In this document: positions 14,831-23,148 of the stretch, piece by piece
How the letters are laid out: every line of letters starts with the position of its first letter
How positions within the stretch are numbered: position 1 is the stretch's first letter
Assembly (NCBI GenBank): GCA_016790705.1
Contig: JAEUOT010000009.1
Coordinates: forward strand, 1-40,280
DNA length: 40,280 nt
Source: Hydrogenophaga sp.
Lineage (GTDB): Bacteria > Pseudomonadota > Gammaproteobacteria > Burkholderiales > Burkholderiaceae_C
Direction: 5' to 3'
Made by a program: the position numbers and the translations under genes
The notes under the pieces: model-generated
What the model was told of the DNA's origin: nothing
Databases searched by the model: none
The model's input: the letters and a program-made list of their open reading frames with translations, nothing else

Positions 14831-14918
14831 TGTGTAGAGTGCCTGCTCGCGTCTTCTTCCGGTGATTCAGGTGATAACCACAATCAAATCAAATTTCCCG
14901 CTCGCCCCATCCGACGCC

Positions 14919-16280
14919 ATGGAACACGACGCAGTGCGCGCCTGGCAGGACCTGATGACAGCGACACCCCTGAACGTGCGCCAGGCCGTGTCCCAGGTAG
15001 TGAAAGACGGCGCAGAGACGTTGACCGAAGAGTTCTACGAACGCATGACGCGCAGCGAACGGGCGAACCGCTTTCTGGACCAGGAGCGCGTGCAGACACG
15101 GCTGCGTGCCTCGATGCGCATGTGGATGACCGAACTCTTCGAGGTGGAACGGGATCCCCTGCAGGCCATCCGGCGCCAGATCGAGGTCGGCGTCGTCCAC
15201 GCGCGGATCCGCCTGCCCATCGACCTGATCCCGGCCGGCATCCGGATTCTCAAGCGGGGCATTCGCCGCCGCATCGACTTCGCCCCGCTCGACCCCTCCG
15301 ACCGCCTGCTGGCGCTGGTCTACGTTTCCGATCTGCTTCACCTGGCCGACGGACTGATGAACCAGGCGTACTTCCACGACGCCCAGAACGTGGTGCGCAA
15401 CGATGAGGCCTACCGACTGATCGCGCAGAAGCGCAGCGCGTCGTTCGAGAAGGCCCGGCAACGCGCCGCCCTGTCAGAGTGGGCCGAGGACCTCCTGATG
15501 CGTTTCTGGTCGCCGCACCCGCCACAGAGCCCGGGCTGTTTGCGCGAGTCCGAGTTCGGTATCTGGTTGCACAACAAGGGCACCATCCTGTTTGGCCCGT
15601 CGGACGAGTTGCACTCGCTGCTGGAATCCGTCGAGACCATGGACCAGGTCCTGCTGCCCCGGCTGGTCGAGGCCACCACCAAGGACCGGCAAAAGATCGA
15701 TGCGGCCGTGTCCGCCATCAAGCAGCTTCTCGACCTCATCCGGTTCAAGCTCAACGAGCTGTTCGACCGCGTCGGGAGTCAGGACGATGGCGTGGATGTG
15801 GAAACCCAACTGCCCGACAGGCGCTATCTGCCGGCCATCCTGGCCAATGTGATGCAAACCCACCAGCGCAGCGGCCGCCCCTGCAGCCTGTTGCTCATCG
15901 AGGTGCAGCTCCCGGGCTTCCAGGGACTGCCGGCCACCGGCTCACGCAGCCGACTGCTGCAGGTGGCGGTCAACACGCTGGTGGACTGCGCCCGCACCAG
16001 CGACCATCTGTTCCGGTTCGACGAGCAGCGTTTCCTGATGGTCGCCGTGGAATGCGACCGCAGCAGGGCCACCCAACTGGCCAACGCCATCTCCGAAGAG
16101 CTGCGCAATGCCCTGCAGTCGGGCAACCTGCAGGGCAGCTGGACACCGGTGCAATCGACCGTGGCCATCGGCATCGCCGAGTTTGACCGGCATCCCGACT
16201 ACCAGTACCTGATCCAGCGAGCCGAAACTGCACTGGCCGAGGCCTCCACCCACACGCGCGCGCGGATCGCCTACGCCTGA
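14919..16280 (+). CDS. Globin-coupled sensor with degenerate GGDEF domain (DosC-like)
   Basis: By memory of the sequence this parallels E. coli DosC (YddV) over its full length: sensor globin, middle helical domain, GGDEF. In the 453-residue form the proximal heme His is His94 (VHARIRLP), the distal Tyr is Tyr40 (TEEFYERM) and the distal Leu is Leu62, each 3-4 positions from DosC. The middle domain keeps FGIWLHNKG. The GGDEF domain is divergent: the signature is replaced by RFDEQRF (about 366-372) and the metal-binding IDVD segment reads IEVQ, so diguanylate cyclase activity is unlikely. The inhibitory-site RxxD survives as RTSD (about 359-362). Probable role: heme/O2-responsive c-di-GMP receptor. 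Start uncertain: ATG 14919 preferred, GTG at 14862 or 14871 possible, none with a good ribosome binding site. The 3' end overlaps the convergent kinase gene by 10 bases. Confidence 0.88.
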   Translation: MEHDAVRAWQDLMTATPLNVRQAVSQVVKDGAETLTEEFYERMTRSERANRFLDQERVQTRLRASMRMWMTELFEVERDPLQAIRRQIEVGVVHARIRLPIDLIPAGIRILKRGIRRRIDFAPLDPSDRLLALVYVSDLLHLADGLMNQAYFHDAQNVVRNDEAYRLIAQKRSASFEKARQRAALSEWAEDLLMRFWSPHPPQSPGCLRESEFGIWLHNKGTILFGPSDELHSLLESVETMDQVLLPRLVEATTKDRQKIDAAVSAIKQLLDLIRFKLNELFDRVGSQDDGVDVETQLPDRRYLPAILANVMQTHQRSGRPCSLLLIEVQLPGFQGLPATGSRSRLLQVAVNTLVDCARTSDHLFRFDEQRFLMVAVECDRSRATQLANAISEELRNALQSGNLQGSWTPVQSTVAIGIAEFDRHPDYQYLIQRAETALAEASTHTRARIAYA

Positions 16281-19222
16281 GCCCAGGGATTCGCCGCCGG
16301 CAGACCAACGCAAAACGATGCCCCCTCGCCGGGCGCCGCGCACGCAGTGATGTCCCCGCCATGGCGTTGCACGATGCGCTGCACGGTGGCCAGGCCGATG
16401 CCGATCCCGGGAAACTGGTCGTCTCGATGCAGGCGCTGAAACGGCTTGAATAGGCGCTGGGCATGCTTCATGTCGAAGCCCGCCCCGTTGTCCGTCACAC
16501 AGAAGCCACGCAATCCCCCGACCTCGCCCGAATGAACCCGAATGAGCGGCGACTCGGTTGAACCCGTGTACTTCCAGGCGTTGTCGATCAGGTTGGTCAA
16601 CACCGAAGACAGCATGCGTTCGTCACCATCCACGGCCAGTCCGTCCTGGACCTCCCAGCGCACCCGCCGTCCGGTCTCCTCCGCCAGTTCGGACAATCGC
16701 TGCCGCGCCAGGGCGGAAATGTCCACCCGGTCATGACGCAGTTCACCTTGGGTGCTGCGCGAGAGCGCCAGGATGCCCGCGATGAGTTCCCCCATCTTCG
16801 TTGCCGCCTGGTTGATCCGGTCCAGATAGGCGCCGCCGGCCTGACCCTGGAGCTGTTCCCCGTATTCCTCCCGAAGCGCCTGCGAGAAGCCGCTCAGCGC
16901 CCGCAATGGAGCACGCAGGTCGTGCGAGACGGCGTAGGCAAAGGTCTCCAGCTCCCGGTTGGCCGCGCTCAGTTCGGCCGTGCGCTCGGCAACGCGTGCC
17001 TCCAGGGTGGCATTGACTTCCCTCAGCGCCGCCTCGGCCGCCTTGAGCGCATCGATGTCGGTGTGGGTCCCCAGCATGCGCAACGGCCGGCCATCGGCAG
17101 ACCACGCCTCGATCTCGCCCAGCGACAGAAGCCACTTCCAGCCACCCTCCCGGGTCCGCAGCCGGAACTCCTCCCGATAACTCGCCAGCTCCCCCGCGAG
17201 GTACCCGTTCAGCGCCTTGAGCACGCGCGCACGGTCGTCAGGGTGCAGCCGTTCGCGCCACCCCTCATGGGTTTCGCGGAAGGTCCGCGGGTCGTGTCCG
17301 AGCATGGTGGCGTACTCCGGACTGACCAGCGCTTCACCGGTCTCCAGGTTCAGGTCGTACAGCCCCTGCCGGCCGGCAGCCAGCGCCAGCCGCAGCCGCT
17401 CCTCACTGTCACGCAGCGCCTGCTCCGTGCGCTTGCGCTCGGAGATGTTCACCACCGTCGAGATGAAGTGTTGCGGCTGCCCTTTGTCGTCGCGCTGCAG
17501 TGCGATGCTGACGTCGGCCCAGACCGTCGAGCCATCCTTGTGCAGGTACCGCTTCTCGAACCGGGCAGCACTGGCCTGGCCACTGAGCAGCGGCGCCATG
17601 CGCGCCTGAGCGCCGCCGATGTCCTCCTCGGGGGTCAGCGCCTGCCAGGTCGTTCCCCGCAGCTCCTCGGGCGAATAACCGAGCATGTCGCAGAAGGATT
17701 GGTTCACCTCCATCTCGCCGGAGAGCTGCGTCACCGACTTGCCGACGTTCGCCGCCTCGAAAACGCCCCGGTACCGCGCCTCGCTGGCGGCCAGTGCGGC
17801 ATTGGCTGCTTCAGCCTCCCGCCGCGAGGCGTTGGCGTCCTCCATCTGGTTGAGCGCCGCCAGCCGGGCCGCCTTCTGCTCCTCCAATGCCTTGGCCAGT
17901 GCGATCCGAACGGTTCGGCTGGCGGTGATGTCCTCGGTAAAGATCATGACGCCACCCACCTCGCCGTTGGCGGCGTGCCAGGGATGCACCTCCCACCGCA
18001 GCCACTGAGCGCTCCCGTCCTGGCGCTCGAACCGGTCCTCCTCGGCAACGATCACCTCGCCCGCCAGGCCACGCCGGTGCACCTCCTTCCAGCGCTCCTG
18101 GATCTCGGGAAAAACCTCATAGTGCGAGCAACCCAGCAGCGGGCGCTCCCCCAGCGCGTAGTCCTCCCGCCACCGGCGGCTGACCGCCAGGTAGCGCATG
18201 TCGCGGTCGAACATCGCCAGCGCACCCGGCGCATGGTCGATCAGCAACTGCAGCCGCTCCTCGGTTTCGCCCAGTGCCGCCCGTTGCGCATCCAGGCGGC
18301 TGCGCACGGTCGCCAGCTCGACCACCTCCGGCGCCTCGCGCCGTTGCCCCGGGTCCGCCAGGCTCTCCGCCTGGCGCTCGATCCGGCGGGCCAGCCGCCG
18401 AGCGCCCAGCAATCCGGCAACGGTCGCAAGCGCGATGCCCGTCAACAGCAGCGCCGCCGACGCATGCAGCGGCTGTCGCACCTGCGAACGCGGCACCTCC
18501 ACGCTGACGGTCCACGGCGAGAGACGGGATGCCGCCACAAACGTCCAGCCGTCATCAACATCCCTTGTCGAGTCGAAACCGGGCGGCGCAGACCGCGCGA
18601 TCACCCCGCCCACGCTGTCCCACACCGTGATCGCCAGCTCCGGATTGCCGGGCAGCGTATCGAGCCGCTGCTGCAGTTCCGCCGTGGTGGTCGTCACCAA
18701 CAGCAGGTGCCGCACAGTGCCCTCACGCAACCCGGGCGCGACGATGGCCACCAGCGGCTGATTGACCACCGGTCCCTGGACGATGTCGCCGACCGCCGGC
18801 CGTCCGGTCTCCAGGGCTTGCTCCGCCGCCGTGCGCCCCTTTGACCCGGCCGGCAGCACCGGCAGCGGCGTACCGAAAGGCACGCGGGTGTTGAACAGCA
18901 TCTGGCGCCGGGCGTCCGCGAAGATCACGTGGCTGCCGAAGCTGCGCTGATACGTCAGGGCTTCGGCATAGAGCTCCTGCCAGCGCGCGGGATCGTCCGC
19001 CAGCGGCGACGCGGCCAGCACCCCGAGCGACAGAATGCGCGCCTCGAGAAAGGCATCGATCTGTGCGGCATGGCCGCGGGCCTGTTGCTCGGCCAGCGAC
19101 TTCGTCTCCTGCAGACCCGTCATCACGTGGAAGGCCGCGAGACCCGCCGACAGCACCAGCAAGGGCAGCAGCCCGAGCCAGACCAGCCGCATCAGGTGAA
19201 AAGACAGGGGCCTTGGCGTCAT
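16271..19222 (-). CDS. Membrane multi-PAS sensor histidine kinase
   Basis: A 983-residue kinase. Order of parts: TM1 about 12-32; a periplasmic sensor region about 33-252, Cache-like in length; TM2 about 253-274; three PAS domains at roughly 320-440, 480-597 and 605-728; a coiled-coil linker; HisKA with phospho-acceptor His767 in YAVSHDLRAPLRAL; HATPase_c with Asn877/Asn881 (TNLIDNAWKYTG), DNGAGFDM and GIGIGLATV. It resembles the phytochrome-like kinase group. No receiver domain is fused and no response regulator gene adjoins, so the output partner is unknown. Its ATG overlaps the stop of the upstream PAS gene in ATGA, implying translational coupling. Its 3' end overlaps the DosC-like gene convergently by 10 bases. 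Confidence 0.93.
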   Translation of the reverse strand: MTPRPLSFHLMRLVWLGLLPLLVLSAGLAAFHVMTGLQETKSLAEQQARGHAAQIDAFLEARILSLGVLAASPLADDPARWQELYAEALTYQRSFGSHVIFADARRQMLFNTRVPFGTPLPVLPAGSKGRTAAEQALETGRPAVGDIVQGPVVNQPLVAIVAPGLREGTVRHLLLVTTTTAELQQRLDTLPGNPELAITVWDSVGGVIARSAPPGFDSTRDVDDGWTFVAASRLSPWTVSVEVPRSQVRQPLHASAALLLTGIALATVAGLLGARRLARRIERQAESLADPGQRREAPEVVELATVRSRLDAQRAALGETEERLQLLIDHAPGALAMFDRDMRYLAVSRRWREDYALGERPLLGCSHYEVFPEIQERWKEVHRRGLAGEVIVAEEDRFERQDGSAQWLRWEVHPWHAANGEVGGVMIFTEDITASRTVRIALAKALEEQKAARLAALNQMEDANASRREAEAANAALAASEARYRGVFEAANVGKSVTQLSGEMEVNQSFCDMLGYSPEELRGTTWQALTPEEDIGGAQARMAPLLSGQASAARFEKRYLHKDGSTVWADVSIALQRDDKGQPQHFISTVVNISERKRTEQALRDSEERLRLALAAGRQGLYDLNLETGEALVSPEYATMLGHDPRTFRETHEGWRERLHPDDRARVLKALNGYLAGELASYREEFRLRTREGGWKWLLSLGEIEAWSADGRPLRMLGTHTDIDALKAAEAALREVNATLEARVAERTAELSAANRELETFAYAVSHDLRAPLRALSGFSQALREEYGEQLQGQAGGAYLDRINQAATKMGELIAGILALSRSTQGELRHDRVDISALARQRLSELAEETGRRVRWEVQDGLAVDGDERMLSSVLTNLIDNAWKYTGSTESPLIRVHSGEVGGLRGFCVTDNGAGFDMKHAQRLFKPFQRLHRDDQFPGIGIGLATVQRIVQRHGGDITACAAPGEGASFCVGLPAANPWAQA

Positions 19223-19998
19223 GACTGCCCGTCGACACCGGCAAGGAAATCCAGCCGGTAGGGCGGTTCGCGCCCCAGTTCCACGGCCATGGCGTTGACG
19301 CGCTTCTTCATCTCGATCATTTCCAGTTCGCGCCCGACGCTGGCGCGGTCAAAGCGCTCCAGTTCCGCGTTGCGTGCCGCCAGCTCCGCGTGCGAAGCCA
19401 CACGATCGGTGATGTCGCGCGAAATTCCGAAGGTGCCGAAGGTCCGCCCACTGAGGTCACGCAGCGGCCCCTTGGTCGCCAGAAACACCCGTTTGCCCTG
19501 TGGGGTGTCCAGGCGTTCCTCGTTGGTTTCGGTCCGGCCCGTGGCGCGGACCCGCCGATCAATGGTCATGAGCACCGATGCCTGGGCTTGCGGAAAGGCC
19601 GCCAGATCGTCTTGCCCGACCAGGGCCTCAGCCGGCTGCCCCATGAAACGGGCGGCCGCCTCGTTGACCATCAGGTAACGACCTTCCTCATCCTTGGCAA
19701 AGATCGCGTCGTTCGATCCCGCAGCGATGGCGGCCAGGATCTGCGAAGCCCGCTGCCGACCCTCTGCCTCTGCCAACTCGCGCCGATGGGCCGCCTGCAA
19801 CTGGCGGACAAGCCTGCGAACCAGCACGAACAGCAGCAACGAGGTGACCGCGACAAAGAACCAGCCTTTGGCCATGCTGGCCTGCACCAGCGCTTCCGGA
19901 TCCCGGAAGAGCAGCCCCATCGCCCGGTCGGACAGCAGGATCCACACACCCGCAAACACGGCGTAGACCACAGCCACCCACAAGGCATCGCGCGACAT
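19219..19998 (-). CDS. Membrane PAS-domain protein without output domain
   Basis: A 259-residue protein with two N-terminal membrane segments (about 6-23, WVAVVYAVFAGVWILLSD, and 46-62), a short helical linker, one PAS domain (about 84-200, ending in GTFGISRDITDRV) and a C-terminal helix with ELERFDRASVGRELEMIEM (about 213-231) followed by GREPPYRL. That tail is familiar from sensor kinases and stand-alone PAS proteins; here no kinase, GGDEF, EAL or methyl-accepting domain follows. Start is taken at the ATG of MSRDALWVAV (19998); an extension to 20139 is basic and low in homology. The gene overlaps the downstream histidine kinase gene by four bases, so the two probably work together. Confidence 0.8.
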   Translation of the reverse strand: MSRDALWVAVVYAVFAGVWILLSDRAMGLLFRDPEALVQASMAKGWFFVAVTSLLLFVLVRRLVRQLQAAHRRELAEAEGRQRASQILAAIAAGSNDAIFAKDEEGRYLMVNEAAARFMGQPAEALVGQDDLAAFPQAQASVLMTIDRRVRATGRTETNEERLDTPQGKRVFLATKGPLRDLSGRTFGTFGISRDITDRVASHAELAARNAELERFDRASVGRELEMIEMKKRVNAMAVELGREPPYRLDFLAGVDGQS

Positions 19999-20105
19999 TC
20001 CAGAGCGTTTCGTTCGTGTGAACACCGCGTTCCCAATGCGAGGATTTTCAAAACAGCGCCCGCTCAGGCGCCCCGGCAACGGCCACCCGCGATGACCTGG
20101 CGAAA

Positions 20106-20118
20106 GTGTGCCGCACAC
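20106..20118. repeat. 13-bp inverted repeat upstream of the PAS gene
   Basis: GTGTGC-C-GCACAC lies about 110 bases upstream of the PAS gene start, in the 199-base gap after the ankyrin gene. It could be an operator of the PAS-kinase pair. No promoter hexamers stand out nearby. Confidence 0.3.
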
Positions 20119-20197
20119 GCGCCGGACACACGCGTACAAAAGTCGTCGATTTAGCCGTGTATTCCCGGTTTAGATCGGGGCATTTCCCCACGCAGTC

Positions 20198-21427
20198 TCA
20201 TGGCTGCAACAGGCGAAGGATCGCCGCATCCTCGGCGGGCAGACTGGGTGGCCGGGCAGCGGCCATCGCCCTGGTCACGTCCACGGCCCGACGGCCATCG
20301 GCCAGTGCGACCTTCGGATCGGCGCCGGCCGCCAGCAAATCCTCGACGCAGCGCGCCTTTCCCGAGCCCGCCGCAGACATCAGCGGCGTCCATCCCTGGT
20401 CGTCCTTCGGATTGACCGGAACCCCCTGCGCGATCAGTTTCCCGAGCACATCGCAGGCGCCCGCGTGGGCCGCCAGATGCAGCGGCGTCCTGCCGTGACT
20501 GCCACCGGCGCGAATGTCCGCCCCTGCCTCGATCAGCAGCACGGCCGACGCCTCATGCCCGCCACTGATCGCCAGGTCCAGCGCACTGTCGTTGCCGGGG
20601 CTACGCAGGTCGGGACTCGCGTGGGCGTGCAACAGCGCCCCTATCGCATGGGCGGCACCACGGCGCGCGGCCTCCATCAAGGCCGTGCCTCCCTGAGCGT
20701 CCCGGACATCGACAAACACCCCGCTGTCCACGGCGCGTTCGATGCCCGGCGCATCGTCGCTGCGCGCCGACGCCATCAACAGATCCACCTTCCGGGTCGC
20801 CAGCGGGCCGAAATACCGATCACCGACGTTGAAGAAGGCGATCCCGAGCAGGACGACCCCACTGAAGACCGCCGTGCCGACGGCGGGTGGCAGCGGCTTG
20901 ACCTTGTCCGGCGCCCCTGCCAGCGGGTCCCGACCCAGCACACCGGTGACGATCCAGCCGACCACCGCCGCCGCCGCAAACGCCAGCAAGCCCCAGGACG
21001 CCACCGTGCGCCGGATGTCCACCGGGTGGATCACGACGCTGCGGGTGTTGTGCTTGTTGGAGAGGAACGCCTGGATGAGGGACTGGTCCTCCTGATAGGG
21101 ATAGGCCAGGCTGTCGTCGCCGATGAGCAGCAGTTCTTCCGGCTGGGTGAGCATGCCGAGCGCATCACGGTACGCCCCGGAGCGGCGCTCGGACACCGTC
21201 AGGTTCACCTGCGCCATCCGGACCTCTCGCAGGTTGGTCACCGATCGGGAGATGAGGGTCACCTTGTCGTGCAGGCGCCAGGCATTGGTCGCATTCACCT
21301 GCCCCGCCGCGTTGCGCTCCAGCACAAGGGTCGACTGGGTCCCGAGCAGGAGCCCACCCACAAGCGCGACCAGGAAAATGATGATGCCGATGACTTTGGC
21401 GGATGTGCCCGAGGTGTGTGCGCTCAT
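20198..21427 (-). CDS. Membrane-anchored ankyrin-repeat protein
   Basis: A 409-residue protein with TM1 (about 12-29), a region of about 110 residues before TM2 (about 144-163), TM3 (about 183-201), then roughly five ankyrin repeats (about 213-409) with clear GGTALMEAARRG, GRTPLHLAAHAG and GWTPLMSAAGSG hairpin-helix starts. With a cytoplasmic N-terminus, three membrane spans would put the repeats in the periplasm; this topology is inferred. Start at ATG 21427 with AAGGA nine bases before it; another ATG lies two codons upstream. The gene starts 19 bases after the glycoside hydrolase gene ends, so they form an operon. Function unknown; ankyrin repeats mediate protein binding. Confidence 0.82.
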   Translation of the reverse strand: MSAHTSGTSAKVIGIIIFLVALVGGLLLGTQSTLVLERNAAGQVNATNAWRLHDKVTLISRSVTNLREVRMAQVNLTVSERRSGAYRDALGMLTQPEELLLIGDDSLAYPYQEDQSLIQAFLSNKHNTRSVVIHPVDIRRTVASWGLLAFAAAAVVGWIVTGVLGRDPLAGAPDKVKPLPPAVGTAVFSGVVLLGIAFFNVGDRYFGPLATRKVDLLMASARSDDAPGIERAVDSGVFVDVRDAQGGTALMEAARRGAAHAIGALLHAHASPDLRSPGNDSALDLAISGGHEASAVLLIEAGADIRAGGSHGRTPLHLAAHAGACDVLGKLIAQGVPVNPKDDQGWTPLMSAAGSGKARCVEDLLAAGADPKVALADGRRAVDVTRAMAAARPPSLPAEDAAILRLLQP

Positions 21428-21446
21428 GTGCATGCGTCCTTGTGGG

Positions 21447-23117
21447 TCAGGTTGACGGCCTGCGGGCCGGTTGCAACAGCAGCAGCCAGTCGCCGTCACC
21501 CGCCGCGTTCCTGCGCGGTGGGCGAACCACCATTTGGCCACGGCGCATCCGGACAGTGGCGGGATGTTCACCAAAATCGGTGGGATCGATCCAGCTCGCG
21601 CGCACCGGCCCGTCGAACAGGCCCGCGTCCACCTTGAACGGCTGGTCGGTCACCGTATAGGCCAGCACGACGGACGCGTCCCTGGCGATGCCCATGGCCA
21701 CCGGGACATGCGAGGCCAGCCGCCATCCCAGTTTCTGCAAAGCCCGCTGAAGACGGGGCCGATGCGCCAGCCGCCGCTCCAGACGGCCTGGCGCAACCGC
21801 CAGCGGCTCGAACCTGTTCCACGAAACCGTCTCCAGAAACCGTTTGGCCAGCCCGATCTGTCGAGCGCCGGGCAGATGCATGGCCTCTTTCCAGGGCAGG
21901 TTGCCCCAACAGGAACCGGACGGCGACGTGCCGAAGGCGCACTGGGTGGTGTTGACCTGCCAGATGCCGTTGGCGCCGTAGGTGTGGCCAGCCAGTCCGC
22001 TGTTGAGGGCGTGCGCCCAGAAGGCTTCGCGTGCGTCACGAGCGGTGACCGTCGGGCGGATCTCCAGCGCCTCGTAACGCGTTTCGGCGCCGATCACCGG
22101 CATGGCCGGCCGCTCGTTCCACCCTTGCCAGGCGCGCATGGCGTGGTGCGGCGTGGGCGAACCGTGACCGGTCTGCTGCATGTCGAAGTCGAGCAAGCTC
22201 CCGTCCGTGACCGATTCGCGCGCCGAGGTGACGGGATGGGTGGTGATCGGGCGGCCGAAGGCGTTGATCGCGTGCATGCCGGCGATCACCCGGCTCCAGT
22301 CCGACCGGAGCTGCTCCCTGGAAAGCGTCTTCTGTTCGTCGCTCTCCAGATACCAGGGCATGGTCTGTTCGCCGGCAGCGGCCCAGACCACGGGCAACGC
22401 CCCCCAGCGCGCGATCAGGTAGCGCCAGTGGCGCTGCATGTTGTCCCGCCCGATCATGGGCAGGTAGTAGCCCCAGGCGCCCAGGATGCAGGGCGTCAGG
22501 CCTTGTTCGACCAGATGAAGAATCCGCTGGTCGGCCTCGTCGAAGAAACGGGGATTGATCCGGCTGAGGTCGCTCTCCCAGCAGAAGCCGCTGTCGCTGC
22601 GCCCCCGCTCGTCGAACAGCGGCATGTCCGGGTAAAGGCCCGCGACGAGCTGGATCACGTTGAACCCGACGGCCTTGCGGTTCTGCGTCAGCGACTGAAA
22701 GTCCTGCGGCCACGACAGGCGCCCGCACAGCCCCATCCACCAGGTGTCGCCCAGCCAGAAAAAGGGCGTGCCGTCGGCGTGGCAGAAATGGCGGCGATCG
22801 TCCGCGACGCGGATGCCTCCGTGGCGGTAGAGCGGGTTGTCGCCGAGGTAAGGGTCGACGGTAACTTCACCGACCTGACCGTGCAGGGACGGGTTGTCTT
22901 CATCGCTGCACAGGGTCCTGTACGTGTGGGTACCCGTTTCCGGGGAGGCATAACGGACACACCAGGTTTGCCCCCCGGCCCAGAACGCAGGCGCCACCAG
23001 GATCTTCCCGCTGGGGACTGTGAAGGCGACGTCCAGCACGACGTCTCTGAACGGATCGGCGTAGGCGGTCGTCGACAGGAAGCGGATCTCGACCCACTGG
23101 TTCTGGTGGGCCTTCAT
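21447..23117 (-). CDS. DUF4038-family putative glycoside hydrolase (GH140-like)
   Basis: A 556-residue protein with an N-terminal DUF5060-like beta domain (about 5-90: WVEIRFLSTTAYADPFRD, PAFWAGG) and a TIM-barrel DUF4038/apiosidase-like domain (about 100-425) opening with HADGTPFFWLGDTWWMGL. Candidate acidic catalytic residues are Glu250 (AAAGEQTMPWY) and Glu344 (PVIGAETRYEAL), placed at barrel-strand ends. The C-terminus (WLLLLQP) resembles the small beta domain that closes this family. There is no signal peptide, so the enzyme should act in the cytosol on small glycosides. Start uncertain: ATG 23117 or in-frame GTG 23135. It follows the PQQ-type dehydrogenase by about 30 bases. The substrate is not known. 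Confidence 0.8.
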   Translation of the reverse strand: MKAHQNQWVEIRFLSTTAYADPFRDVVLDVAFTVPSGKILVAPAFWAGGQTWCVRYASPETGTHTYRTLCSDEDNPSLHGQVGEVTVDPYLGDNPLYRHGGIRVADDRRHFCHADGTPFFWLGDTWWMGLCGRLSWPQDFQSLTQNRKAVGFNVIQLVAGLYPDMPLFDERGRSDSGFCWESDLSRINPRFFDEADQRILHLVEQGLTPCILGAWGYYLPMIGRDNMQRHWRYLIARWGALPVVWAAAGEQTMPWYLESDEQKTLSREQLRSDWSRVIAGMHAINAFGRPITTHPVTSARESVTDGSLLDFDMQQTGHGSPTPHHAMRAWQGWNERPAMPVIGAETRYEALEIRPTVTARDAREAFWAHALNSGLAGHTYGANGIWQVNTTQCAFGTSPSGSCWGNLPWKEAMHLPGARQIGLAKRFLETVSWNRFEPLAVAPGRLERRLAHRPRLQRALQKLGWRLASHVPVAMGIARDASVVLAYTVTDQPFKVDAGLFDGPVRASWIDPTDFGEHPATVRMRRGQMVVRPPRRNAAGDGDWLLLLQPARRPST

Positions 23118-23148
23118 TGGCGTAGCGTTCTGCACGGGTCAGTCTGGA

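Larger units (their letters stand above)
14514..14918. other. Gene-free, structured intergenic region
   Basis: About 400 bases with no credible protein gene: the small open frames on either strand have no family features, initiation signals or neighbours. It holds a 10-bp inverted repeat at 14577-14623, a near-copy of one arm (CAACACGAA at 14549), and a 14-bp inverted repeat at 14817-14830. An earlier start for the DosC-like gene (GTG at 14862 or 14871) would shorten this region by up to 57 bases. No tRNA or known riboswitch was recognised. Confidence 0.5.

Noticed and set aside
16271-16280. An apparent annotation clash between the DosC-like gene and the histidine kinase gene
   Set aside because: Both C-termini are plausible and the 10-base convergent overlap of stop regions is ordinary in compact genomes.
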